DNA from: JBCFAY01 sp038562375
GTDB taxonomy: Bacteria > Bacillota > Clostridia > Christensenellales > CAG-138
DNA: 64,000 nucleotides
Direction of reading: 5' to 3'
Assembly (NCBI GenBank): GCA_038562375.1
Contig: JBCFAY010000010.1
Span: 58,185-122,184, forward strand
The notes under the pieces were generated by a model. The model was not told where the DNA came from and did not search any database. It saw only the letters and a program-made list of their open reading frames with translations. Positions 51,394-58,924 of the stretch are shown here, piece after piece. A program made the position numbers and the translations under genes. Within the stretch, counting starts at the first letter, position 1, and each line of letters starts with the position of its first letter.

Positions 51394-51682
51394 TATATTA
51401 AACAAAGCTCGTTCAAGGATCCGCCGGGTAACCCGTATCCGTTCGGAACTCCGTCGGCGGAGCCGCGTGGGAAACGGGATCTGCGGGAGCGCGGGCAGGG
51501 ACGGCGGGCAACGCCTTTTGAACCGCCTGCATGTGCGCCTGCCGGACGACGAATACATGCAATTCCGCGACGCCATGGCGGACGACGGATACGGCGCGGA
51601 GCAGGACTACATCCGCATGATGATCGGATATTATATGGCGCGGAGGGATGGATACGGTGGACCGGGCGGATCGAATCGATAA
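51386..51682 (+). CDS. ribbon-helix-helix-like phage protein (start uncertain)
   Basis: The open frame ends in a 45-residue segment, LNRLHVRLPDDEYMQFRDAM then ADDGYGAEQDYIRMMIGYYM, which has a short strand followed by two helices as in CopG-type DNA-binding proteins. The N-terminal part is Arg-rich and lacks a good ribosome site, so translation may start internally. It overlaps the next gene by 35 bp. Confidence 0.5.
   Translation: MFNILNKARSRIRRVTRIRSELRRRSRVGNGICGSAGRDGGQRLLNRLHVRLPDDEYMQFRDAMADDGYGAEQDYIRMMIGYYMARRDGYGGPGGSNR
51388..51403. promoter_or_regulatory. third operator palindrome
   Basis: GTTTAATATATTAAAC is a perfect 16-bp palindrome sharing GTTTAA/TTAAAC halves with the two sites in the divergent promoter region. 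It lies at the end of the Cro-like gene. Confidence 0.65.
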
Positions 51683-51944
51683 TCCCATGTGCAGCCCCGC
51701 GGCGATCGAGCGGCACTACCGGGAAACGGAGGACCCGGCGTCCGACGATTACTATAGGAAATGCTCGTTTTGCCAAAGGGATGTCGGGCCGCTGGACATG
51801 GACATGGAGCTCGACGACGTTTGCAACCGCTGCGTCGCCGAGGTCATGAAAAAGGCCAGGGTGATCCTGGCGCAACACATGTACCACGCGGAATACGACC
51901 TCTTCGACCGCGCGGTAAAGACGTATGCGGACGGAGCTTTGTAG
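51648..51944 (+). CDS. small phage protein with zinc-finger-like Cys pairs
   Basis: Up to 98 aa. Two CxxC pairs, CSFCQRDVG and DVCNRCVAEV, are about 28 residues apart and suit a zinc ribbon. The C-terminal helix is ARVILAQHMYHAEYDLFDRAV. GGAGG stands directly before ATG 51648; GTG 51657 has better spacing and may be the true start. The function is unknown. Confidence 0.6.
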   Translation: MDTVDRADRIDNPMCSPAAIERHYRETEDPASDDYYRKCSFCQRDVGPLDMDMELDDVCNRCVAEVMKKARVILAQHMYHAEYDLFDRAVKTYADGAL

Positions 51945-52096
51945 CCGCACGGCGGGCGCTGCCGCGGCATCGCCGGTATCCTCTACAGCGGGATCGTTCC
52001 CATACGGACGGACGGGATGCCGGAGAATCCAAAAAGTGAGCGATAGAGCCGGGACGGGCTAAAGCCGTACTACAGAAAAGATCAAGGAGCGAATTT

Positions 52097-52495
52097 ATGA
52101 ACAAGGCATTTTTAATCGGGAACCTGACCAAAGACCCCGAGGTGCGCACCACGCACAGCGGCGCGAGCCTGTGCAGCTTCACCATCGCGGTGAACCGCCG
52201 CTTTACCGACGCGGACGGGACGAGGCAGGCGGATTTTATCCCCATCGTCGCGTGGAGAAGGATCGCCGATCTCTGCGGAAGGTATCTTGCCAAGGGCCGC
52301 AAGGTGGCGGTCATCGGCGAGATACAGACGCGCCGCTACGACGCGAAGGACGGATCGAAACGCTCCGTGACGGAGGTCGTCGCCGACGAGGTGAAGTTCC
52401 TCTTCCCGCGGGAGCGCAAAGGGGAGACGCAACCCGAAAAGCCGGAGGAGCTCGAAGGGCTTGAAGACATCCGGGACGACGATCCGCCCTATTAA
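52097..52495 (+). CDS. ssb: single-stranded DNA-binding protein (phage)
   Basis: A 132-aa OB-fold protein, MNKAFLIGNLTKDPEVRTTH and on, with ADFIPIVAWRRIADLCGRYLAKGRKVAVIGEIQTRRYDAKDGSKR typical of SSB. The acidic tail ends DIRDDDPPY, the partner-binding tip (DDDIPF in most SSBs). AAGGAG precedes the ATG. It begins a three-gene replication module with tight spacing. Confidence 0.95.
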   Translation: MNKAFLIGNLTKDPEVRTTHSGASLCSFTIAVNRRFTDADGTRQADFIPIVAWRRIADLCGRYLAKGRKVAVIGEIQTRRYDAKDGSKRSVTEVVADEVKFLFPRERKGETQPEKPEELEGLEDIRDDDPPY

Positions 52496-52506
52496 GGAGG
52501 CGCGGT

Positions 52507-53343
52507 ATGCCGAACCGGATTTTAAAGGAAAGCATCTGCTATTCGGACGATTTGGACCGGTTGAGCCCGTTCGCGGAGACCGTGTTCTACCGCCTGATGG
52601 TCCGGTGCGACGATTACGGGCGGATCGACGCGAGGCCGGGCTTCTTAAAGTCGACGCTGTTTGTCACCAAGAAGGGGATCACGGAAAAGAACGTTGAGGA
52701 TGCCGTCTCACAGCTGGCGTCGGTAGGATTGGTCAGGCGCTACGAGGTAGCGGGGAAACCGTTCCTGCTGTTTCCAAAATGGAGTCTGCATCAAAGGATA
52801 CGCAACAGCCGCGAGAAATACCCGGAACCGGAAAACGGCGGCGGCGAGAACGAACGCGCGGCAAGCTGCGGCAGCTCGCCGCAAACTGCGGCTATAATCC
52901 AATCCGAAACCGAATCCGAAACCGAATACGGATCCGTATCCGAATCCGAACCCGCTCCCATGGAGCGCTCGCGCGCGGGGAAACCGGCGGACAGGGGTTC
53001 GACTCCCCTCGCCTCCACCATGCCTATGGAGCGCTCGCGCGGGGGGAAACCGGAGGCCCGTGTTCGCGGCCGTTACGGCTACGTAAAGCTCACCGACGGC
53101 GAGTACGAAAGGTTGATCGCGGACCTCGGGGAGGGGGAAGCCTTCCGCGTCGTCGCCTATGTCGACGAATCCGCCCAGGCCACGGGCAACAAAAACCGCT
53201 GGAAGGACTGGAACCTTGTCTTGCGCAAGGCCGCGCGCGAGGGCTGGGGCATGGGGCGGCAGGCGCAGCAGCCGGACAAGCTCGGCCATTTGCGCCGGAT
53301 GCTGGAAGAGGAGGAGCGCCGTGAAAAAAGCGGAGATCATTAA
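52507..53343 (+). CDS. DnaD-like phage replication protein with an in-frame tmRNA-tail insertion
   Basis: A 278-aa protein. The N-terminal winged-helix part (MPNRILKESICYSDDLDRLS ... FYRLMVRCDDYGRIDARPGFLKSTLF) matches phage replisome-organiser proteins that recognise an origin. A low-complexity linker (SETESETEYGSVSESEP) is followed by a duplicated PMERSRAGKP/PMERSRGGKP. Between the duplicates is DRGSTPLAST, translated from an exact copy of the tmRNA 3' end. A C-terminal helical domain (DGEYERLIADLGEGEAFRVV ... KDWNLVLRKAAREGWG) follows. The frame is preserved. AAGGAGG is upstream. Confidence 0.8.
   Translation: MPNRILKESICYSDDLDRLSPFAETVFYRLMVRCDDYGRIDARPGFLKSTLFVTKKGITEKNVEDAVSQLASVGLVRRYEVAGKPFLLFPKWSLHQRIRNSREKYPEPENGGGENERAASCGSSPQTAAIIQSETESETEYGSVSESEPAPMERSRAGKPADRGSTPLASTMPMERSRGGKPEARVRGRYGYVKLTDGEYERLIADLGEGEAFRVVAYVDESAQATGNKNRWKDWNLVLRKAAREGWGMGRQAQQPDKLGHLRRMLEEEERREKSGDH
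52960..53052 (+). repeat. tmRNA 3'-end copy (33 bp, exact) flanked by a 66-bp-period duplication, copy 14
   Basis: 52988-53020 is identical to 17808-17840 of ssrA, from CGGACAGGGG through CTCCACCA. It is bracketed by near-identical segments (ATGGAGCGCTCGCGC...GGGGAAACCGG) starting at 52960 and 53026. The 66-bp period keeps the reading frame. Confidence 0.9.
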
Positions 53344-53842
53344 GCTTTTTGGGCTCATTACCGTTCTGTATCCACGCGACACGGCGTTTTCTCGTCCCTC
53401 GGAAAGCATGGTGGACGCGTGGGCGGCGATGCTCGAGGACATGACGCTCGACACGGCCGCCGCGGCGTTGCAGCGGCATGCGGCGCTGTGTCCGTTCCCG
53501 CCGTCGATCGCGGAGCTGCGCGCGGCGATGCTGCCGCGCGGGCTTGGGGCGGACGAGGCCTGGGGGATCGCGCTCAGGGCGATCCGAAAAGGCGGCGTTT
53601 ACCGGCCGGAAAAGGCAAGGGAGATCGCGGGGCCGGAAGTGTGGCCCCTGATGGAGCGGATGGGCTACCGGGACATGTGCATGACCGAGAACGCCGACGT
53701 GCTGCGCGGCCAGTTTACAAGGCTCTGGGACGCGCGGCAGAAGCGGCGGACCGAAAACGCGCTGCTGCCCCCGTCGATCAAACGCATGGCGCTCGGGCAG
53801 GCCGGAAGGGCGGCGCGGCCCGGGCTCAAAAGCAGCGATTGA
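53321..53842 (+). CDS. phage helicase loader/inhibitor, G39P-like
   Basis: A 173-aa protein starting at GTG 53321 (GGAGG 6 bp upstream): VKKAEIIKLFGLITVLYPRD and on. The helical N-terminus with AWAAMLEDMTLDTAAAALQRHAALCPFPPSIAELRAA matches the G39P N-terminal family, which holds and delivers the replicative helicase. It overlaps the DnaD-like gene by 23 bp. Order SSB, initiator, loader is standard in Gram-positive phages. Confidence 0.78.
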   Translation: MKKAEIIKLFGLITVLYPRDTAFSRPSESMVDAWAAMLEDMTLDTAAAALQRHAALCPFPPSIAELRAAMLPRGLGADEAWGIALRAIRKGGVYRPEKAREIAGPEVWPLMERMGYRDMCMTENADVLRGQFTRLWDARQKRRTENALLPPSIKRMALGQAGRAARPGLKSSD

Positions 53843-54027
53843 GGGGCAAAGCGTCGCGGGGCGAGGCAAGAGGAGATAAGGCAAGCGAAGACAAGGCAAG
53901 AGGGGACGCGGCAGGCGCGGGGCGCGAAGAAGCGATATCCTCAAGGCGTTTGAATTGGAAGCGCGGCGCAGAGAGAGAACGCCCCGGCAAAACGGAAAAC
54001 CGCCCCGTGCGGGGGCGGCGGGTCGGG

Positions 54028-54294
54028 TCAGAGCAGGTCCGCGTGCTCCGGGTGCTCGGCAAACCATTTGACCGCATAGGAGCAGGTTGGGCGCGCCTTG
54101 AGCCCCGCGGAGCGGATCTGCCGGACCGCCTCAAAGAGCAATCGGTCGGCGATGCCTCGGCCCCGGAGGGAAGAATCCACAAAGGTGCGGTCGATGACGG
54201 CGACGCCGCCCGAAACCGGGAACGTTACCTCCGCGATCCGCTTTCCGGAAGGGTCGGCGGCATAGATGCGGTTTTGTTCATGCACAAATTCCAT
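54028..54294 (-). CDS. GNAT-like N-acetyltransferase (YidJ/COG2388 type)
   Basis: An 88-aa minimal acetyltransferase, MEFVHEQNRIYAADPSGKRI and on. The acetyl-CoA loop is DSSLRGRGIADRLLFEAV, and the C-terminal CSYAVKWFAEHPEHADLL is typical of this short GNAT group. The substrate is unknown. GAGGTG is upstream. It sits on the opposite strand within the prophage, as cargo-type genes often do. Confidence 0.88.
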   Translation of the reverse strand: MEFVHEQNRIYAADPSGKRIAEVTFPVSGGVAVIDRTFVDSSLRGRGIADRLLFEAVRQIRSAGLKARPTCSYAVKWFAEHPEHADLL

Positions 54295-54368
54295 GGCGAT
54301 CACCTCGAGGGCATTGTACCGGATTCTGGGAAGAAGCGCAAGGCGGGGCGGGCCGGGAGGCTGCTTGA

Positions 54369-54566
54369 TTATTCCACGTGGGGCACGGCTACGACGCCGG
54401 CTTCGGTCGCGGAGAAAACGTAATCTTCCCGCATGAGTTCGAGCAGCGATTCGTACTCGTCCTCGGAAGGGAACGCCCAAGGATCGATGACAAGGGCTTT
54501 TCCGCACCGTTTGATGCACCCGGAGGCAACGTAGCCGTTGAGGATCATTTTTGCCGAAGCTTTCAT
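54369..54566 (-). CDS. 65-aa hypothetical protein
   Basis: MKASAKMILNGYVASGCIKR and on, ending in an acidic SEDEYESLLELMREDYVFSATEAGVVAVPHVE. Small soluble protein, not recognised. No ribosome site precedes the ATG; instead a strong promoter places the transcription start on the A of the start codon. Confidence 0.6.
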   Translation of the reverse strand: MKASAKMILNGYVASGCIKRCGKALVIDPWAFPSEDEYESLLELMREDYVFSATEAGVVAVPHVE

Positions 54567-54572
54567 AGGAGC

Positions 54573-54601
54573 ATTATAACACGGCGCGGCGCGCGTGTTA
54601 A
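54573..54601 (-). promoter_or_regulatory. promoter giving a predicted leaderless mRNA
   Basis: Reading leftward, TTAACA (complement of 54596-54601), 17 bp, TATAAT (complement of 54573-54578). Position +7 from the -10 box is the first base of ATG 54566. Confidence 0.7.
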
Positions 54602-54741
54602 TATCAACGGGTCCGTCGCCCTTGTAAAATCGCAACGGCAAAGCGGCGCAACGCCCGGAAGGCAAAGGCCCCGGGCTCATGAGAAGAAGGCGGCGCGAAC
54701 AAAGACGGACGCCGACGAGGCTGTCGCTATGGCGAGTGATT

Positions 54742-55434
54742 TTAAGACGTACGGCAGGATGGATGCCAGTTCAGCGCCGCGTACGGGATGGTAAAAACAA
54801 CGATGCCTGTGGCATAAGGCGCGATTTCGTATTGCTGATAGTAAACGGCAACGCCGGAGGGGGTCAGATAGTAATGCTCTTCGTTGAAGTATTGGGAAAT
54901 CAAGGCCCGGTAATCTTCAAAAAAGATCCCCGGATCCTGCTGCATTCTTTCGTCGGCCTGTTTCGTGATCTGCTCTATCAGCAGCGCCCGGTAATCCTGA
55001 CCGGCGGGGAACAAGTCGGACAGCGGAATGCGCTCGCCGCTTATAAGGTTCCAGGTATCCGAAGAGCGGATGGTGTTCCCGTGGGCGCCGCCCGTATACT
55101 CGTATTGATCGCGATAAAGGCTCAGATGGCAATGCTGGTTGTAGGTGATCTCATACTGCAGCATGGCGTCGTAGCGGTGAAAAGGGAACCCGTTTTCCTG
55201 CGCTTCCTTATAGGCGGCAATCGCCTGCCCGTATAAATCGCCGGAGGCGTAGCGGTAAAAGTCGCAGACCTGAGCCTTTATCCGGCGGTTGATGCCGTTC
55301 TGCGCGGTCGGGTTGCGGCGCAAGGCCACCTTCGGGTAGAGGATGGAAAGCGTGAGCATGGGCGTGTTGTTGTATGGGAAGGTCTGTTTCATTCTGCACA
55401 GCGTGATGCGCGCGAAGAAATTCAATGAATCCAT
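54742..55434 (-). CDS. DUF3298/DUF4163-domain protein
   Basis: A 230-aa protein, MDSLNFFARITLCRMKQTFP and on. It has the DUF4163 first half (LTLSILYPKVALRRNPTAQNGINRRIKAQV) and the DUF3298 second half (EYTGGAHGNTIRSSDTWNLISGERIPLSDLF ... FEDYRALISQYF ... YYLTPSGVAVYYQQYEIAPYATGIVVFTIPY). These domains occur in RsiV-type anti-sigma factors and deacetylase-linked extracellular proteins. This one has no signal peptide or membrane span, which is unusual. GGGAGG precedes the ATG. Confidence 0.82.
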   Translation of the reverse strand: MDSLNFFARITLCRMKQTFPYNNTPMLTLSILYPKVALRRNPTAQNGINRRIKAQVCDFYRYASGDLYGQAIAAYKEAQENGFPFHRYDAMLQYEITYNQHCHLSLYRDQYEYTGGAHGNTIRSSDTWNLISGERIPLSDLFPAGQDYRALLIEQITKQADERMQQDPGIFFEDYRALISQYFNEEHYYLTPSGVAVYYQQYEIAPYATGIVVFTIPYAALNWHPSCRTS

Positions 55435-55602
55435 GGATGTTCCCTCCCTTGGGTTTTGATTCATTCTATGAAAAGCGGGAGGCGCTCCATGACTGGCGGG
55501 CGCACGAAACCGATCCGATCGGGCATGCTGGCGGCGCGTTCTGCCCTGAAGGGCCGCAAGGCCGCGCCCGATCCGATAAAACAATGCAAAGGCGGTGCTT
55601 GG

Positions 55603-55995
55603 GTGACACTACAAGAGTTACAGGCCTGCAGGGACATCCGCGGGCAGATAGAGAGTCTGGACGAGCGCATCGAGCGCCTCCGCAGCCAGGCGGAACGGAC
55701 GGTCCGGCAGCTTTCCCTCGCCCCGGGCGGCGGGCGCGGCGACGATCACCTGGCCGTCTACGCGGCCAGGCTGGAGGAGCTGGAACGGCAGCTGGCCGCG
55801 CGGCGCATCGAGCTTGAGGAACGGCGGCAGGCCTGCGAGATGTGGATCGCCGAGTTGCCGGTGCAGCAGGCAAAGATCATGCGCATGCGGTATGTCGACG
55901 GGGTAAAAACGTGGGGCGAGGTTGCACAAAGGGCGCACTATTCCTACAGGCATTGCACCAAGATCCACGCCGCGGCTTTAAAAAAATGCCCCTAA
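55603..55995 (+). CDS. DUF1492/RinA-like phage late-gene regulator
   Basis: A 130-aa protein starting at GTG, VTLQELQACRDIRGQIESLD and on. A coiled-coil N-terminus (RIERLRSQAERTVRQL ... RLEELERQLAARRIELEERRQ) leads to a sigma-region-4-like HTH (QQAKIMRMRYVDGVKTWGEVAQRAHYSYRHCTKIHAAALKKC). Such proteins activate phage late (packaging) operons. No packaging genes follow, so its target has been lost. Its last 54 bp and the following 19 bp are duplicated at 63083-63155. Confidence 0.8.
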   Translation: MTLQELQACRDIRGQIESLDERIERLRSQAERTVRQLSLAPGGGRGDDHLAVYAARLEELERQLAARRIELEERRQACEMWIAELPVQQAKIMRMRYVDGVKTWGEVAQRAHYSYRHCTKIHAAALKKCP

Positions 55996-56401
55996 ATGCC
56001 CCTGTCCATGCCCCGATGATGCCGGACGGGTGCGAAGGAGAGTAAGCGCGCCCTTATTCTTTCGGGGGCGCTGGGGGAATGCAGCTTGAATGGGCGGGCG
56101 CGGCTGCAAACAGCAAGGACGGAAGGACGGAAGGACAAGTGAACGGTTGAATCTGTTTTGTTTTGACTCAATCAATACTGCCCGAAACGATGGAGCAGTT
56201 TAAACGTAATAGCTTAAAGCCAAGGGAGCCGATCCATGTGGATAAGACAAAAGAACCGTCCCCTTGTCCCGCCTTGTCCCGCACAGCACATAGTTTCACT
56301 GCTTTTCACGTGGTGATATCTGATCGTTGCGAATATGCCGATATAATCTATAATGATATTAGCTAAATTTAACATGACATTATGGATAGGAGGGATATTT
56401 T
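55996..56401. other. intergenic region with REP-like segment
   Basis: No gene. GAACCGTCCCCTTGTCCCGC near 56252 resembles short repeats common in Firmicutes, with relatives near 63037. A sigma-70 promoter for the sigma-factor gene is likely at TTGCGA (about 56327), 16 bp, TATAAT (about 56349). Confidence 0.45.
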
Positions 56402-56962
56402 ATGATCCCTATCATTATTCTCACAATACAAGATGATAATGACCGCAATTTTATGACCAGCCTATATCTTGATTATTATGGGTTGATGCGAAAACATGCC
56501 CTCCTGATTGTTAAAGATGGTTCGACAGCGGAAGATATGATCCATGATGCCTGTGTTCAGCTCATTAAAAATATTGCTACCATTCGGAGCCTAAAAAGTT
56601 GCGTTTTGCCGGCATATCTTGTCTCTACTATCAGGAGGGTCAGCCTGAATTATGCGTATCGCAATCATGGGGCACGGCAAAAAGAAATACTCGGGTTACA
56701 AGATGAATTTACAGCAGATCAGGCTGATATTACGGCAGACGTCGAAGAAATAGTGTTGCGGCAATTGAACATAGAGCATCTTGAAAAAGCGATTAGTAAG
56801 TTGCCGCAAAGCCTTCAAGACGCATTAAATTTTAAATACTTGTTAGGCATGACTGATGAAGAGATTGCCCAATCCATTGGGGTTCGGAAGGATAGTGTGC
56901 GCCAATACCTCACTCGGGCACGGCGAAAAGCGTTGGTGACTCTGCAAAAGGAGGAAGCGTGA
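56402..56962 (+). CDS. RNA polymerase sigma factor, ECF/sigma-70 family
   Basis: A 186-aa protein. Region 2 is SLYLDYYGLMRKHALLIVKDGSTAEDMIHDACVQLIKN with AYLVSTIRRVSLNYAYRNHG. Region 4 is LPQSLQDALNFKYLLGMTDEEIAQSIGVRKDSVRQYLTRARRKAL. It should direct RNA polymerase to a small regulon, probably including the duplicated promoter elements at 57733 and 58833. AGGAGG precedes the ATG. One base separates its stop from the anti-sigma-like gene. AT-rich relative to its flanks. Confidence 0.92.
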   Translation: MIPIIILTIQDDNDRNFMTSLYLDYYGLMRKHALLIVKDGSTAEDMIHDACVQLIKNIATIRSLKSCVLPAYLVSTIRRVSLNYAYRNHGARQKEILGLQDEFTADQADITADVEEIVLRQLNIEHLEKAISKLPQSLQDALNFKYLLGMTDEEIAQSIGVRKDSVRQYLTRARRKALVTLQKEEA

Positions 56963-56963
56963 G

Positions 56964-57716
56964 ATGGAAAATAGACGTATGGATAAAACCTTTGAGCGTT
57001 ATGAAGAAAGCGCTTTTCAGATAGCTATTTTTTTGTCCGCAGAAAAGGCAGCGGATGGATTGATAAAAGAAGCTGAGGAAGAACGCGCGAAACTTCCTTC
57101 CGAGTATGAAATCAAGAGAGTAAAGCGCACCTTAACGCAAAATATCCGAAAAGAGAATTTGCTGCTATTCGGCAGAGCGTCCCGCAAGATAGGCATTCGC
57201 ATAGCGGTTGCGATCATGATTTTTATAACGGTTAGCTTTACAGCCATCATGTCGGTTAAAGCGCTTAGGAATAGTTTCGCGGAATTTCTTTTGACATTTA
57301 ACGCCGATTATACTGCATTGGAACTTCGGAAAAGGGATTATTCGGGAATATACATTGACGATGGTCAGGCCATAGGCATTTCTGATGCCTATATTCCATC
57401 CTATATTCCTGAGGGATTCAATTTAAAATCCTTAGTGATGGATGAGCAAATAAACACCCTATATTACGAAAACTCCGAAGGGAAGTATATTCACTTCTCC
57501 GGGTTTACAAGCGACGCTCAATCTAATGTTGATACTGAAAATGCGGATACGCTGGAAACCGTGACAATCAAGGGCCGTTCGGGACTCCTAATAAAAAAAG
57601 AAGGTGTTTACACGCTTGCATGGTCATTAGACGAATACTATTTTATTCTCACGACTGATCTAAGCATAGATGCTACGTTAAAAATCGCTGAAAGTGTATC
57701 TTTTAAAAATAAATAA
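56964..57716 (+). CDS. DUF4367 membrane protein, probable anti-sigma factor
   Basis: A 250-aa single-pass protein. A cytoplasmic N-terminus (ERYEESAFQIAIFLSAEKAADGLIKEAEEERAKLPSEYEIKRVKR) precedes a membrane helix (about residues 74-95, GIRIAVAIMIFITVSFTAIM). The extracytoplasmic DUF4367 domain has AYIPSYIPEGFNLKSLVMDEQINTLYYENSEGKYIHFSGF. Coupling to the sigma gene and topology fit an anti-sigma factor that holds the sigma factor until an external signal. The N-terminal sigma-binding segment is not a known zinc anti-sigma domain, so the role is inferred. Confidence 0.75.
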   Translation: MENRRMDKTFERYEESAFQIAIFLSAEKAADGLIKEAEEERAKLPSEYEIKRVKRTLTQNIRKENLLLFGRASRKIGIRIAVAIMIFITVSFTAIMSVKALRNSFAEFLLTFNADYTALELRKRDYSGIYIDDGQAIGISDAYIPSYIPEGFNLKSLVMDEQINTLYYENSEGKYIHFSGFTSDAQSNVDTENADTLETVTIKGRSGLLIKKEGVYTLAWSLDEYYFILTTDLSIDATLKIAESVSFKNK

Positions 57717-57732
57717 TAATTCTTTTCAAAGG

Positions 57733-57788
57733 TTGTTGCATTTTCACCTCCCCACTTGTCTTTTAAAGTAGAAAGACAAATTGGGAGG
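57733..57788 (+). promoter_or_regulatory. duplicated promoter-leader element, copy 1
   Basis: TTGTTGCA, TTTTCACCTC, then the inverted repeat TGTCTTT...AAAGACA, then AAATTGGGAGG, which is the ribosome site for the 42-aa gene. It matches 58833-58887 at most positions. Conservation of the 5' block and spacing suggests a promoter read by the adjacent sigma factor. Confidence 0.65.
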
Positions 57789-57797
57789 TTTTTACTT

Positions 57798-57926
57798 ATG
57801 AAAAAAATGTTTGCATTGTTGAAGCCACATTTTAGCGATACTGCATGGATTCTCAATAAGGCGTTAGAAACGTGTCAAACAGGCGGCTATTCGGATATAT
57901 ATGGTTTAGTATTGAATACATATTAA
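57798..57926 (+). CDS. 42-aa peptide of the sigma island
   Basis: GGGAGG lies 9 bp before the ATG. The product is MKKMFALLKPHFSDTAWILN KALETCQTGGYSDIYGLVLNTY (shown in two parts), with a basic start, an amphipathic middle and one Cys. It could be a signalling peptide, a small regulator, or a peptide precursor. No processing enzyme is adjacent. Expression from a conserved leader element makes it more credible than most frames this short. Confidence 0.5.
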   Translation: MKKMFALLKPHFSDTAWILNKALETCQTGGYSDIYGLVLNTY

Positions 57927-58006
57927 AACATAAAATCACACTTGTTGTATGTTGGACGGATATGCAGAATTAGCTGCATATCCGTTTGCCCAGGAAGGAG
58001 TATCTC

Positions 58007-58723
58007 ATGAAAAAGCGTATGTTCGTATTATTTATTATGCTGGTGACTTTCGTTTATGGATGTGCCAATCAAAGCTACAATTACCTAAGCCGCAAAGATG
58101 ATAACCTAAGCGCTTCAATGCATGCTTTCTACGATGCGAAAGATGTAGGATATGGAGAAGGAGAACGGTTCAGCATAAAATTGCTGGAGTTCTACAAAGT
58201 TCGCTTTTCAGACCCGGGCTATGATACTCCATATAATTATTATCTTTATCGAATGGTGATTGCTCCGCGCACGGATCTGCCCATGAATAAGCTGAAGATT
58301 ACATTCATCCCCCAAAACGGTCTGACGGATTATTTTGCAAAGAGCGCTGCCGACACGAGCAGGCCCGATGGATTCAATCCAAAGAACGAGGCCCTTGGCG
58401 CTTATCCTGAAATGCATATTACGGAAAAAGAGAAGTTACTCGCTTTGGATTTTCTGTTTTATTTTTCGAACCTTGGGGATGTCGTGCAACAGAAAGCCGG
58501 TATCAGCGATAAGGAGTTTGACAAAGGAATGAGCAACTTGGAAATCAAAGTTGATTGCGATGGATATGAAGAAGTGATAACGTTAACTTACTCCGGCGAA
58601 TTAAATCTTATTGCGGATGCGAATGACCCGATTGCCCAACAGAATAAAACGGTTCACGATCTCGTGGCAGGCGGAAGCGCGGGTACCTATACAGGAGAAT
58701 ATTCAAGCGATACTGCACAATAA
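58007..58723 (+). CDS. lipoprotein, unknown function
   Basis: A 238-aa protein with signal VLFIMLVTFVYGC (Cys about 20). The mature part starts ANQSYNYLSRKDDNLSASMH and has mixed alpha/beta composition with LKITFIPQNGLTDYF and a C-terminal beta-rich part (LEIKVDCDGYEEVITLTYSGEL). AAGGAG lies 7 bp before ATG 58007. It belongs to the sigma island and may be a sensor or target of the sigma/anti-sigma pair. Confidence 0.65.
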   Translation: MKKRMFVLFIMLVTFVYGCANQSYNYLSRKDDNLSASMHAFYDAKDVGYGEGERFSIKLLEFYKVRFSDPGYDTPYNYYLYRMVIAPRTDLPMNKLKITFIPQNGLTDYFAKSAADTSRPDGFNPKNEALGAYPEMHITEKEKLLALDFLFYFSNLGDVVQQKAGISDKEFDKGMSNLEIKVDCDGYEEVITLTYSGELNLIADANDPIAQQNKTVHDLVAGGSAGTYTGEYSSDTAQ

Positions 58724-58778
58724 CGTGTACAGAGGAGAGTTATTTAAGCCCAGCCTATAGATGGGTTTATTTTATACG

Positions 58779-58802
58779 CTGCCCGCAACCCGCTGCGGGC
58801 AG
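58779..58802 (+). terminator. hairpin after the lipoprotein gene
   Basis: CTGCCCGCA pairs with TGCGGGCAG around a 6-nt loop. There is no U-tract, so it is a weak terminator at best. Confidence 0.4.
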
Positions 58803-58832
58803 TATCTTACCTCCGGCTTTGTGCCGTAAATC

Positions 58833-58887
58833 TTGTTGCACTTTTACCTCATAGTCTGTCTTTAAAGTATGAAGACAAATTGGGAGG
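58833..58887 (+). promoter_or_regulatory. duplicated promoter-leader element, copy 2
   Basis: TTGTTGCAC, TTTTACCTC, TGTCTTTAAAGTATGAAGACA, AATTGGGAGG, matching copy 1. Here the GGGAGG is not used as ribosome site because the next gene starts at 58925 behind GGTGGAG. Conservation is thus not explained by translation signals alone. Confidence 0.65.
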
Positions 58888-58924
58888 ATTCCTGCGCCGT
58901 ATCGGTTATTAGGGTGGAGTGTTA

